Assembly (NCBI GenBank): GCA_014898415.1 | Contig: RCTD01000016.1 | Coordinates: forward strand, 496,001 to 560,000 | Length of the DNA: 64,000 nucleotides | Source: Stromatinia cepivora | Lineage: Eukaryota > Ascomycota > Leotiomycetes > Helotiales > Sclerotiniaceae | Reading direction: 5' to 3' | In this document: positions 11,150 through 21,732 of the stretch, piece by piece | Layout: every line of letters starts with the position of its first letter | Numbering within the stretch: position 1 is the stretch's first letter | Notes under the pieces: generated by a model | Seen by the model: only the letters and a program-made list of their open reading frames with translations | What the model was told of the DNA's origin: nothing | Database searches by the model: none | Position numbers and translations under genes: made by a program

Positions 11150-12607
11150 TCATTTGTGGATATTACAGCTCTTCTGTTTCTCATTATCAATCTCGTGTCT
11201 CCAAATACGACAGGAAGATAATGCGACGCATGCCGCGAGACATGCCTGCTTCAAAACGCTTGTATCCTGCACGAGGGGAGCTGGTGGACCCCAAGGTGGA
11301 TTGGTGATTGTGGTGATGTCCTTTGTGAGTTTACGGCGAGAATCAAAATTATCCCAATTATCGCGACGGCCCTTGAGATATGGAGATATTATTGCGTCGG
11401 AAATATCACGGAAGATGATTGGTCGCTGTCATTTTTTATTAGCATTTATATTGCTGACTTCGGATAATACCGACAAGACAACTTACCGAACCCAGGTTAC
11501 TTTGATTGTGTTTACGTTCCAACATGGCCAACTGAATCAAGTCTCTTTGGTGTAAGTGATGAAATGTGAAAATTGGTTTACACAATGAAAATTCTTCGAA
11601 CCCTGTTTTCCAGGGTGGTTCCGTTCCGAACGACACTGGATCATAGTGTTCCCCTCGGTCTATGATCACATTATGATCGCGCAAGACTTTTCCCAGAACC
11701 ATGTCACCGCAACAAGAGTTCGATGTGAAATTGGCATACTCTTGTAAAGTGGTAGATTTAGGTCCACCAAAAACGGATTTCATTAAGGATCTAGAGAATA
11801 CAATTCGTGCACCTCCTTGCGCAAAATGTCGCATTACCTTCTCCTGCCGTGGCGCCATAATATGATGGTTCGTCGTCAGCTGAAAGGGTCGCTAACCATT
11901 GGAGAAGATTTGTCCAGAAGACGAAAGTGTCATCTTCAATATACACAGTCCATTTGAAGCCCGGATAGTTCTTCTGGGCGTGTTCCAAAATAGGAAGAAA
12001 CTTATATCTGTCGAGGAACCAAACTGGCTTACCTCCAGATGGAAGCTCAGCCCGCTCAGGTTCGTCGCCCGGAAGCTGAGCTTGTTCTCTGTACGCATGA
12101 ATGTTGGCTTGCAGATCTTGGTATATGCCGTACGCAGTTGTGTCATGAATGCGCAGAGTATCGCTCACGTTGCGCAAAATGTCCACTGTCTGGATTTCAT
12201 GAGAAAGGTTCTCTTGGAAATCTGAATATATCACACTGTCTGGCAGATTCGATAATGTTGTTAACAACTGCATAGGCATTCGACGCCATACTGTGCTTGC
12301 ACCAAGTCTTGACAATCAACAAAATGTCAGATGACGAGACTGATAGTTCTGAACTGGGCGCAATAGAGACATGTTCTCCCACCTTGAGAGTATAGCACTG
12401 GGCCGAATGTGGGGCGATGTTGACGAATACACCGCTTTCTCCACAGACTTCATAGGTTTCCGAAGTACACCGTCTGACAACCATCCAGGTTCAACTATAG
12501 CATCCGCACTTGGTGGTATGACGACCTTGTCCTCGTGTAGCTTCGGATGTACTTCGGGCCTCAAATAGCAATAATAAACCGTCACAAAACTCAACGCGAT
12601 AAAGCTT
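11150..12607 (-). pseudogene. Decayed paralogue of the adjacent GT31-like gene
   Basis: The minus strand encodes the same family as the gene at 9457-10947, in order: ILLIVKT, GASTVWRRMPMQ, LDRYKFLPILEHA, VYIEDDTFVFW, FAQGGARIVFS, NSCCGDMVLGKVL, FHHLHQRDLIQL. After an intron at 11426-11486 (donor GTAAGT, acceptor ACAG) come the PAN-like Cys residues and a stop at 11150-11152. Two frameshifts break it. An extra T sits between VKT and GAST (about 12307), and an extra T in a run of four sits before FAQGG (about 11825). Removing either would restore the family reading, which also means assembly indels cannot be excluded. At 12608 the upstream region is replaced by an AT-rich element with terminal inverted repeats, so promoter and N-terminus are probably also damaged. 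The copy is inverted relative to the intact gene. Confidence 0.82.
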
Positions 12608-13306
12608 AGAGCCCGTTCGGTGGCCAGCTCATAAAACTTTGTGATTTGCTAGTCTGAAAACAGATTCGTGAGCAGGTATACAAATTACGAATTTTAATCA
12701 AAATCATACTAAAAAAGTTAATTTGATTGGTGGCTTATAAAGAGGATGATATTCAGTGATTAGATTTTTAAAGATGGTTTTGAAGGTGATTTTGAAGGTC
12801 TTTTGAAGGAACTATAAGAAATTGAAGCTATTTTTTTATTCATTATAAATAAAGAGTTTTTACAGGTTTAAAGCATCAATTATTAATAAAATTATGAATT
12901 TTCAATATTTTTGAAAGAAAATTATATTGTTTGAAAGTTGAATGTTATATTTATTTGGGTATCAAATTTTTCAAAATTATATTAATTTATTATCAAGATA
13001 TTATCAAGTAATTCTAAATTTTATTTGATGGAATTTATTTAATTTCAAAATTCAAATAGATTTAATCTAAATAGATATTTCTTTACAATTTAAACAATCT
13101 TTCGAACTAAATCTTGTTGAATCTTTACAAATTTGATTTTGTATAGAAATGATTTGTCTGTCTGTTTATGAATTAGATACCTGAATAGAATTACATTTTG
13201 TAATTTGATAATCGAATAGTGATTTTGAAAGTGGAGCTTAAATCAATACTAAAAATGCTTTATATTTCAAATTATAATTCTGTGAGCCGGCCACCGAACG
13301 GGCTCT
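12608..13306. mobile_element. MITE-like AT-rich element with 24-bp terminal inverted repeats
   Basis: The sequence at 12608-12631 is the reverse complement of 13283-13306 with a single mismatch over 24 bases (outer part AGAGCCCGTTCGGTGGCC). The GC-rich ends contrast sharply with the 650-bp interior, which is extremely AT-rich and has no coding frame. Size and structure suit a non-autonomous DNA transposon. No clear target-site duplication is visible; at best a mutated TA could flank a shorter version of the repeat. The AT-rich interior could reflect repeat-induced point mutation. It lies at the 5' side of the GT31 pseudogene and may have contributed to its loss. Confidence 0.72.
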
Positions 13307-14132
13307 CAATGCGAGACCTCTTGGACCTCTGAGAAACAGTATTTTTCTTTCACCGTAACATGTGTAGATCTATGCATTCGGTGCTTCTTCCAAAAAAAAA
13401 TTGTAATACGAGCCAAGACTCCCGAAAAAGTCAAACAAAAAGGGGGGATCAGTAGTAGAGTGTCGAACCCTATTCTAGAAAACCCAAAAAGCTTATACTC
13501 CTACAAGATAAATGCTCAATCCACTATTACTTCGCCCCATGGAAAGCCCGGTGATTGAAATAGGCTTAGTGTGTTCTTTTGTTGGGTGGGTTTACAAGCC
13601 TTCATAACGCTTTAGCATTGTACGAAGTGTATTTTCACAAACAAAGTTTTTTTAAGGGTTTATTTAAAACTTTAACCATTACTTTATTTGAGCTTCATGC
13701 AAGGCTACCAAATGTTTCACCTTGCGGTCAGAGAAGAAGTTGAAAAAAGTTCTCGAAGAACGAATGACAGCGGTGACTGGGGGAAATTGCCAAATCCATC
13801 TTGATGCAGCACGGTGCACACCAAGGCTTGTTGCCTTCCTGCCTACAAGCATTGCCTATTTCTCTATCGTTTCTAACGGTAGAACCTTTTCTGTGCAGTC
13901 ATCTCAATTGCTAAACTCCAAAGTCCCACGACTTGGCTGATTAGGCCAGCAGGGAGGGACAATATGCCCAAAGTACTTATAAAGACTTAGCTGCATGGAG
14001 GGGATGCTGTTAAAAAAAAAAGGTCTGATTGACGCTTCTTCTACTGTTGAAATTACTGTGTACATTCTTTTGCTCATTTCTCCGCAATTCGTTTGAGCTA
14101 CATGCCCATTTTCTAAGTTAGGAAGAAAAATC
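13307..14132. other. Intergenic region between the inverted-repeat element and the GT2 gene
   Basis: No convincing gene. On the minus strand, 13445-13545 contains a GGGTTCGAC box and a GTGGATTGAGC-like box at tRNA-like spacing, but the arms do not fold properly, so no tRNA is called. The right part is the GT2 promoter and leader. Confidence 0.4.
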
Positions 14133-16086
14133 ATGCCTGTAGCGCCTGTGTTACCCTCCATTCATAGGCAGGTCTTCAACGGCATCCTTTGCGTGGTCAC
14201 TTTCTTTATTATCTTCCGCTATTTCAGAAGATTGGTCACATTTGCCCCAATCACTATTGAAAGTATATGGCAAATATCCCTAGCGGAGATAAACCGCAGA
14301 AAAAATATAGCAAGGGTTAAACAATTGGAACTAAAACTCTCGTTACAGGATGCCGAGAAGGGAGTTCAGACCAAAGATGATGTGGCTGCGAGATGTATTG
14401 CCTCTGTAGTAGGGTATCGCGAAGAGGCAAATTTGTGGAGGAGATGTTTGCAAAGTTATCGTAATAGTCCTGGCTTGGAAATCATGCTTATTGGCATTGA
14501 TGGTGATCATGATGGGGATATGGAGATGGTTTCTGTGGCTCAACAAGTGCGTATTGCCCCGCCCCTCCCTTAGCCTTCCCACAGAAATTCCTGGGTAACA
14601 TAAATCAAAACTAACAGGAAATCAAAACTAACAAGTGTTTCCTTCAAGGTATTCCCAGATCTCACAAAAATTCACGTCGAAGAGCCATATGGTCCTCTCG
14701 CTGTCCGCATCGCCCAAAACTACATCACCCGCGAACTTTACGATGAAAAGGCATCATCCTCAAAATGGACATCAGCATCCGCGCCTGCATCCCTCGATTC
14801 CGCAGACGTCCCTCCCGCTCTCCTGTCCGAAGCATACGCATATGCTTTCCGCATTGTACTTGAAAAGGCGGTCACGACCCTTCGCGAACACAATGCTCTG
14901 TCACCCTCTCGCGATTCCAAATCTAAAGCCCTGCACCCAATATGTCTCTACCAGCCCCACAAATGTAAAAAGGATATCATGTTCACCAATATGGTCTTTT
15001 CGTTGGCGTTGGGACAGGCAAATAATATTGAATATCTCTGGACTAGCGATTCAGATACCATTGTTTATCCGGATACTCTGTACCAAACGGTGGGATGTAT
15101 GTCTGCGGACCCGTTAATTGGAGGGAGTTGTTCGGCTTTGAGTATTCATAATGATAAGGAAAGTGCGATCGCTGCTTTGGGAAGTGCGGCTTATTGGTCC
15201 GAGTGAGTATTTCATTCATTAAATCTTTCTGGAGGCGAGGATTCTAACAGTGTGGATTTATAGATTGGCTATCACACGTGGACAAACCGGTGCCGTAGAT
15301 GCCGTAGACTGTCAACCCGGGCCTTGCGCGGCTTTCCGTTTCATAGCCCTCGAGCCCATTCTCTTATCATGGTACACACAAACCTCCCTCGGTGTCAAAA
15401 CCGTGGTCAATGAAGATCGTCATCTAACCACCAACCTCCTTCTCCGAAACTGGAAAGTAACCTTTAACACCTCCGCGCTCGCCTCCACCGATACCCCCAC
15501 TACTCTTCTGCGCTGGCTCCTCCAACAAATGCGCTGGGCCCGCGCTACCCATATTGAATGTTTCCAGTATCCGCAAATTTACACTATTCACGGTGTAATT
15601 CTTTTTGTGACTGCCATGCGGCGTTTTTACGGCCCGTTAATTATCGGCGTCTTCACTATTCGTTACGTACTCACAGGGCATGTAGTCCATACACTTCAAT
15701 TCTGGGATTTCCTCCTCCGCATAGCATTATGCACAAGTTACAATTTCTGGCGCAACAAATCGCACGTGGCTAGTATTAAATATCTCGTCTTATCTCAACT
15801 ATTCTATCAATTACCCCTACCAGGTATCATGTTCTGGTCGGTCCTCACGGTTCTTGAAGGCGGCTGGGGAACTAGCATGAGAAATGCGAATGAACAGAAG
15901 AAATCGAGATTTGTAGGGTGGAATAATCTGTGGAGTACGACGGCAGTGGTGATCTGGATGGGGTTTGTGGGAGCCGCGGTTGCAAGATGGGTTACGTCGT
16001 ATGTGGCGCCGGCTTTTATGGTTGAGGCGATGATTTTTGCAGGCGCGACGTCGGTGGGGTCTTTGTATTGGTCTTTACTTGGGTAG
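14133..16086 (+). CDS. Hyaluronan-synthase-like family 2 glycosyltransferase
   Basis: Processive membrane polysaccharide synthase of the GT2 class. Exons 14133-14546, 14649-15202 and 15264-16086 give 596 residues. The first transmembrane segment is at about 14-30 (FNGILCVVTFFIIFRYF). IASVVGYREEANLWRRCL opens the catalytic domain. WTSDSDTIVYPD near residue 273 is the DxD motif, VNEDRHLT near 373 carries the ED catalytic base, and LLQQMRWARATH near 408 is the QxxRW product-binding motif. CQPGPCAAFR corresponds to the G-P-C-A motif of hyaluronan and chitin synthases. Four or five C-terminal hydrophobic segments follow. Fungal relatives (Cps1/GT2 type) act in extracellular polysaccharide and hyphal surface formation; the product of this one cannot be read from sequence. 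Splice sites GTGCGT/CAAG and GTGAGT/ATAG keep the frame exactly. Confidence 0.92.
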
Positions 16087-18249
16087 ATTCTTTTAGGACG
16101 AGAGATTTTGGGATGAATTGGGAACGGGGATAGAATAAAAGTTTCAAAAACTTGGGTTGGGTTGGATGGGCCGGGGATTAGATTAATTTAATGTTATGAG
16201 ATACCTACCTTTAGATTCAGGGGTCGAGCTTTCAGGAGCATCAAAGAGGACCTCGAGAGTACTTATTTGAATTATTGTTCATGACTTCCAAATCAAGAGA
16301 ATCAAAGAATACAAGAACTTGAGAAGTGAAACGCTAGAGAATGCAGTGTCTTAACATGAGATATAATTCAAGTGATAGAGCCGTTAATAAATGCATGCAA
16401 TAAATCATATAAAACACAAGAGCGATTTTTTTTCTTTAGGTTTTCTAATAAACCCTGCTTGAGAAATCTAATCGGTGATCTTTCCAGGTACTGATCATAT
16501 AAATGGAAGAATTTTGCATTAACCCTCTGCGTAAAAGTTGATAGATAAGATTAAGCAAATACAATCGCATCACTCCGGTTCTTCTCACATACGTCCCGGG
16601 GTATCGATACTGTATCGATACCTTACCTAGTAGTTACTTAATCAAAACGTATTCACACGAATGTCATATTTGATAGTCGCTTTATTGTCCCCCTCTACTC
16701 CTCCCTCCTCGTTATCCAAAGCGAAAACGCGAGGCAGCCTTTAAGCTTCAATGCAGCGGAAACCCAATCTCTATATGAGATCTCATCTTATCGAGCGTAA
16801 TCCAAAAATCTACCTTTATCCCTTTCCTTTGCTTAGACTTTCGTAAATACTCAATGAAATCATTCGTGTATTCAACCTAAAATCAGACTTTTCTTTTTTT
16901 TTGCATCTGAAGGGTTAGCGAAGCGAAGACAAGATCGAAATCGAGGGCGGTTCGAGTACAGGCTACACAGGCTGTGCAGTCGATTTCTATAATGGTTTCA
17001 GACATATTAGATAGCTCGTGTGAAAGCGGGCGGGTAATTATAACTGTATATAGATCAAAATGACAGTATGGTATTCTATATCATAATAACATAGTATTAA
17101 AATAAAAAAGGGACGATTCGGCGCTCTAAAAGCAGAGCAGTACGATTGGCCACCAGTCCAGGCATATGCATGTAATCACGGCCGCGGACACCAATCGACG
17201 CATATATATAACACCAAAGCATTAATTTATCACAATATCCTAATCCAAAACCCACATGATTCTATAGAATCCGAACTCTTTACTGCAAGAAAATGGGCCT
17301 GTGGATATCAATCACGTTGTCATAATCTGAGAAAAAGAAGAGACAATTGCAAAAGAATCGAGAGAAAAAACTTCAACGTACGAGAGAAACTAAATCTAAT
17401 TAGAGGAAAAGAAGTAGCTAGGTCTCTTTCGGGAGGTAGAACCGAAGAAGCTAAGAAGACAGAGTAACAGTAAAAAAGCGATGGTAGCCGTAGGGATTCG
17501 AAGTAGAGAAAGGAAAGGAAAATTGCAGGCCTAGGGGAAACGAAACCTAGAAACAAGAGAAGGTGAAAGGGATAAAAAAGTAGTTGGAGTTGCTAATAGG
17601 AAAGAAATAAAGTCTGGAAGTAGAATAGATAGTTATTAGAAGGGACGAAATCGAGACCAAACCTCTAAGATTGAGAATAAAATATACTAAAGAGAAATAT
17701 ATTGTAGAAAAATCCACAAAACGGAAAATCTACATCCAGCTAGAGCCGCCAGCTAAAATGTGAATTTAGCCTCTGGGTTCTGCATCTTCATCTGCCTTTT
17801 AACTTCAAACCTCAAACTTTTGATTTCTGATTCTGCTCTTGACCAGCAACTAGTGACTAGCTTTTCAGCAATATCACATACCAGTATCAATATCAATCAT
17901 TTGCTCAACTCTGACAGAAGACTCCATAACATTAAAGATTTATATTTAATACTCATTTTATGTTGTTTATAACTCTTGATACTATACACTTTTTGACATT
18001 TTCCCAGAATTATTTCCACGGTCCATAATTTGACCTCCATTATCATAATTTATCTGAACATTCGTTCGTATCAAATCCGTAGAATGTCCACTCAAGATTC
18101 CGTACCTCAGAAACTCTTCTTTTTGAAACATGAAGCACGTATATCAACAAGCCATTGTTCATCTCATTTAGCCATGCTGTTGAAAACCCTCGTTTTCCTC
18201 CTCTCGCCTCCTCCCCTACCATCTCTGCATCATACTTTCCTATCGCCGA
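16087..18249. other. Long gene-free intergenic region
   Basis: 2.2 kb with no supported gene. A 23-base perfect palindrome with one central base (GGTATCGATAC, T, GTATCGATACC) lies at 16600-16622. The part from about 17300 to 17720 is strongly purine-rich on the plus strand. The left end is the GT2 3' flank, the right end the 3' flank of the 1160-residue gene. Confidence 0.5.
16600..16622. repeat. 23-nt odd palindrome
   Basis: GGTATCGATAC followed by T and its exact reverse complement. It could bind a dimeric regulator or form a small hairpin. No gene start is close, so its role is open. Confidence 0.55.
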
Positions 18250-21200
18250 CTAACGCAATTGTGTAAAGAAAATAACCAGAAATGCAACAAGACCAATAGC
18301 AATAGCGCACATCCAACAAGCCAAAAGCAACCATGCATATCTTTTTTGTTTTAGCGCAAAAGATGAAAAATCTCCATCTGTCCACCATACTATGATTCCA
18401 TCCATTCGACCAGTTGCATACAGCAATAACATTGGAGGGAATAGATTACATAAGGTCAATACCAAGATTGAGATGTTTCTCTTGCGACGAGCTTCAAGAA
18501 TGATATGAGCAGGGTTTTGAGACCAAGGAGATAACTTCGGGTTTTCGAATAAATGCTTCCATGTATTGCCTCTAGAATCACGAGGACCATCACCAAGTAC
18601 AGGTTGAGATTCGAAAAAACCATCGGATTTTGCAGCATCTCGAATTTCCTGCAACTGATGAGGACTGTACAAATCCTGCCAGCTTGGACGCTTAGGAGGA
18701 GCAAGAGGTGACCGATAAATGAAATCATTGGTGTTATCACTTTGAGTACCCCTGTGATTATGACCTCGAATGGGTGTTGAAGGTTGCTCAACGGTCGGAC
18801 GGCTCTCAAAGGTTGAAGCTGCATTATTGGTAGATGCTAACAATGCAAGAGGGCGAAGGGCATTTGTTGGATAATCCTTCGCGTTATTATTTTGTGTAGG
18901 AACTTTAGCAGGTCTATTTGCTTGAATCAAACTCACACGCCTTGGTTCATGCTTCGAATTCATGTGAAGGTCTCTATAAAATGCACCAGGTGGACCTTTG
19001 ATGAAAGGTTTGTGATCTTGAGCCTTCGAATTACCGGCGGCTTTCAGTTCAATTTGAATTTCCTTGTGTTTGCTGGCATTTTTTGATGTTGTTGCCATCG
19101 GATCTTTCTTTGGGCTGGCTATTTTCTCGCCAAGCGCTAGCACATATTGCCACGAACTCGAACGCTTCTTGTTCAATGGTGGCATATCATCATTAAAACC
19201 ACCCAATGCTAGTCCAGGCTCACCCAAGTCACCTGTCCAGTCAAATCTCAAACGTTCATCTACATGTCCTTGATTGCCAGAAGAAACTTGTCGGCCTTGA
19301 TTTGAATTTGTAAAGTCGGCACTTTCCTCACTTGTATGAAGAGACGGTGGGAATAAATTGTGATTTAGACCATGAGATGCCTTCATCTTTGGCGGAGGGG
19401 ATTTAAAAGGATTGGTATGAGCTTTACCAAGAGGTTGTGGATTGTAGTTGTAGTTATTTTGAGGTGGCCGGGTTCTATTTGAATCTGCAAGATAGCCATT
19501 GACCTTATGCTCTCTGAAGACAGGCAAAAACACGGGTATGTGAGTCTTCTTTAAATCTCTTTGACGATAGTCTCCATAGTATTCAACATTGCCAGGATGA
19601 TGTGCAATACGTTCTGAAGATCCATATTCATCAATGTGTAGAGGCTCCGTACTCTCCGTGCCATCATCTGAATTATCTGCAATGCTGCTTCCTGCTCTAT
19701 TAACAAGACCTCCCATCATCATTGGTTCGTTCGGCTTGGAACGACCAAAAGGTCCCGCAGCGCTGTCTGCTACAGTTTCCCAATCTTCCGCCTCAGTGGG
19801 AGTGGTATGTTTCTCAGATGATTCATGAGGTCGATCATACGGGGATTCCGGAGGAGAATCTGGAAGATTAACGCTGTGACTAATTGGAATACGGACAACG
19901 TTTTGATGCTGAGCAGTTACCCAGTTTGGTGCAATTGCTCCACGATCATAGAAAGCCTGTGCCTGTGCTACAAACTCTCTTTGCTCAGTACTAAGGCTTC
20001 CAGAATCTGATGGAGGTGTGTCTTCCACATTGAGCTTCCTTGAGAAATTTAGTCCAGGTCTCTGAGGTCGAGGATGCTCATTCTGACCCGTGAATGATGT
20101 CGATACACTCTCCATGCTATAGACACTATAACCACTGGCACGGCGGAGGGCTTTGCTGACTTCTCTCTCCAATGGTTGTCGCAAGATAACTGGGTCTGTC
20201 CAGTGAGGATCGTCCCCATATACTGAAGGATCATCTGCTGGAGAGATTATGACTTTTGGCGTGAGTTGAATCTTGGGTGTGGCGAATGGGAATGAAGGTA
20301 CATGTAGCTGTGCGGCAATGTCTGCTTCAGAATCATCTCCATCGGAATGCAGATCATTAGTGCTCTGTAGCAAAGCCTTTCGAGATCCAATCTTAGCTGT
20401 TTGAGTGAGTTCAAGCAATTTGTGTGTATCACCATAGGAAGATGATTGGCCGATTCCTTGAGAAGTACTTGGAGCAATTGTTGGCACAGCGAGAATAGGG
20501 ATTTCAGGCAATGTACGGGTTGGTGGCTGACCATAAGGCTCTCCGGCCAATCTAACCACCTTCCGTTGCTTTTGGATATTAAGGGCTGCAGGCAACATTT
20601 CTCCTGAGTCCAACCTCGTGTCTAGGTCAAATTCGTTAATGTAATTTCGGTGGTTGGAACCTTTAGCGGCAATATCTCCTCGTAAGGGGCTTTCTTCGTT
20701 TATCTCTTCTTCGCTATCGGATCCAAAACCTCTTCCGCTGGAGTGAAGATAATGCTTATAGATATTACCAACAGTGCTAGTAGCTCTTTGTATATCATAA
20801 CTGTGTCTCTGAGGCGTCGTGTCGGAGGAACTCTTACGTATTGGTGATTGTATTTCCCCTTGATATGGTGTATACAAAGAATGTCGTGCCGGATTGCAAG
20901 ATTTCGTACGTGTAAGATCGCCTAGACTATCTCCTTCATCGCTGCTTGGTGGCAGGGAGCCCGACGGTGCTTCGCCGAGTTTGGAGTGGTAAATAGAAAA
21001 GTCATTCCCTTGATATCTAATACTTGACTTGTCTCCGTCATTACTACCACGACCTGGTCTTCGTGCTTCTGGTGTAGATGGGCCTCTTTCGTCATTTTCT
21101 TTGAGAAGTTCCATGTATCCCGAGGCTTTCTTCCCAAAAGTTCCCGTTGGAATGTTGGTATTTTCTCGTGGCCAATGCGAAGCTTTGTCCTCCTCATCTT

Positions 21201-21732
21201 TTGTATCTGGCGTGATGGGTGACGATATGGTTGCAAGCGCGGTCTTAATATTGGCAAGTAGAGATCCAGGTTCGCCCTCGACTGTTGATGGAAGACGTTG
21301 TGATCTTGACCGAGGAACCGGAGTGGAATTTTCTATATCAGACCCATAACGTCCTCCGAAAAGAGCAGCAGGTGGTGGTGGGAGTGGTATGTTTTGAAGA
21401 AATGATTCGACAGTCGTCCCTCTCTTTCTCTCTATTTTCTGGAGTGGGATTGAGTCGCATCTTTCGGGAGGCTCGAAGAGATTATGTGAGATTGCGCGTC
21501 GTCCACTTAAAGTCCTCTTATTACCAGATGTGATTGAAGAGTGGGCAGTGTGCAGATCATGAAACACCGCCCTGACCGGCGTTGGCTTGCTGGATGAAGA
21601 AGGGAACTCAACTTCTTGAGAGGTTGATCTGGATCTGGGGTCGTAGGAAGAGTCTGGTTGTTGACGATATGGATTCTTGGATGGCCTTTTGGAACTTGGC
21701 AGGTCTGTAAAACCAACCACAGGATGAGACAT
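18250..21732 (-). CDS. Large Ser/Pro-rich disordered protein with two C-terminal transmembrane helices
   Basis: Single-exon protein of 1160 residues from the ATG at 21732 (MSHPVVGFTDLPSSKRPSK). A seven-residue longer frame starts at a TTG and is not preferred. Residues 1 to about 1050 are low-complexity, rich in Ser, Pro, Asn and charged residues with many SP/TP motifs, and I recognise no catalytic domain. A more ordered block near the end (RPSWQDLYSPHQLQEIRDAAKSDGFF, then a WKHLFENPKLSPW segment) precedes two hydrophobic helices (ISILVLTLCNLFPPMLLLYATG and YAWLLLACWMCAIAIGLVAFLVIFF). The layout suggests a tail-anchored or hairpin membrane protein with a large phosphorylatable cytosolic region. 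Such proteins are common and uncharacterised in Pezizomycotina. Its leader contains a long CAA/CAG repeat. Confidence 0.85.
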   Translation of the reverse strand: MSHPVVGFTDLPSSKRPSKNPYRQQPDSSYDPRSRSTSQEVEFPSSSSKPTPVRAVFHDLHTAHSSITSGNKRTLSGRRAISHNLFEPPERCDSIPLQKIERKRGTTVESFLQNIPLPPPPAALFGGRYGSDIENSTPVPRSRSQRLPSTVEGEPGSLLANIKTALATISSPITPDTKDEEDKASHWPRENTNIPTGTFGKKASGYMELLKENDERGPSTPEARRPGRGSNDGDKSSIRYQGNDFSIYHSKLGEAPSGSLPPSSDEGDSLGDLTRTKSCNPARHSLYTPYQGEIQSPIRKSSSDTTPQRHSYDIQRATSTVGNIYKHYLHSSGRGFGSDSEEEINEESPLRGDIAAKGSNHRNYINEFDLDTRLDSGEMLPAALNIQKQRKVVRLAGEPYGQPPTRTLPEIPILAVPTIAPSTSQGIGQSSSYGDTHKLLELTQTAKIGSRKALLQSTNDLHSDGDDSEADIAAQLHVPSFPFATPKIQLTPKVIISPADDPSVYGDDPHWTDPVILRQPLEREVSKALRRASGYSVYSMESVSTSFTGQNEHPRPQRPGLNFSRKLNVEDTPPSDSGSLSTEQREFVAQAQAFYDRGAIAPNWVTAQHQNVVRIPISHSVNLPDSPPESPYDRPHESSEKHTTPTEAEDWETVADSAAGPFGRSKPNEPMMMGGLVNRAGSSIADNSDDGTESTEPLHIDEYGSSERIAHHPGNVEYYGDYRQRDLKKTHIPVFLPVFREHKVNGYLADSNRTRPPQNNYNYNPQPLGKAHTNPFKSPPPKMKASHGLNHNLFPPSLHTSEESADFTNSNQGRQVSSGNQGHVDERLRFDWTGDLGEPGLALGGFNDDMPPLNKKRSSSWQYVLALGEKIASPKKDPMATTSKNASKHKEIQIELKAAGNSKAQDHKPFIKGPPGAFYRDLHMNSKHEPRRVSLIQANRPAKVPTQNNNAKDYPTNALRPLALLASTNNAASTFESRPTVEQPSTPIRGHNHRGTQSDNTNDFIYRSPLAPPKRPSWQDLYSPHQLQEIRDAAKSDGFFESQPVLGDGPRDSRGNTWKHLFENPKLSPWSQNPAHIILEARRKRNISILVLTLCNLFPPMLLLYATGRMDGIIVWWTDGDFSSFALKQKRYAWLLLACWMCAIAIGLVAFLVIFFTQLR

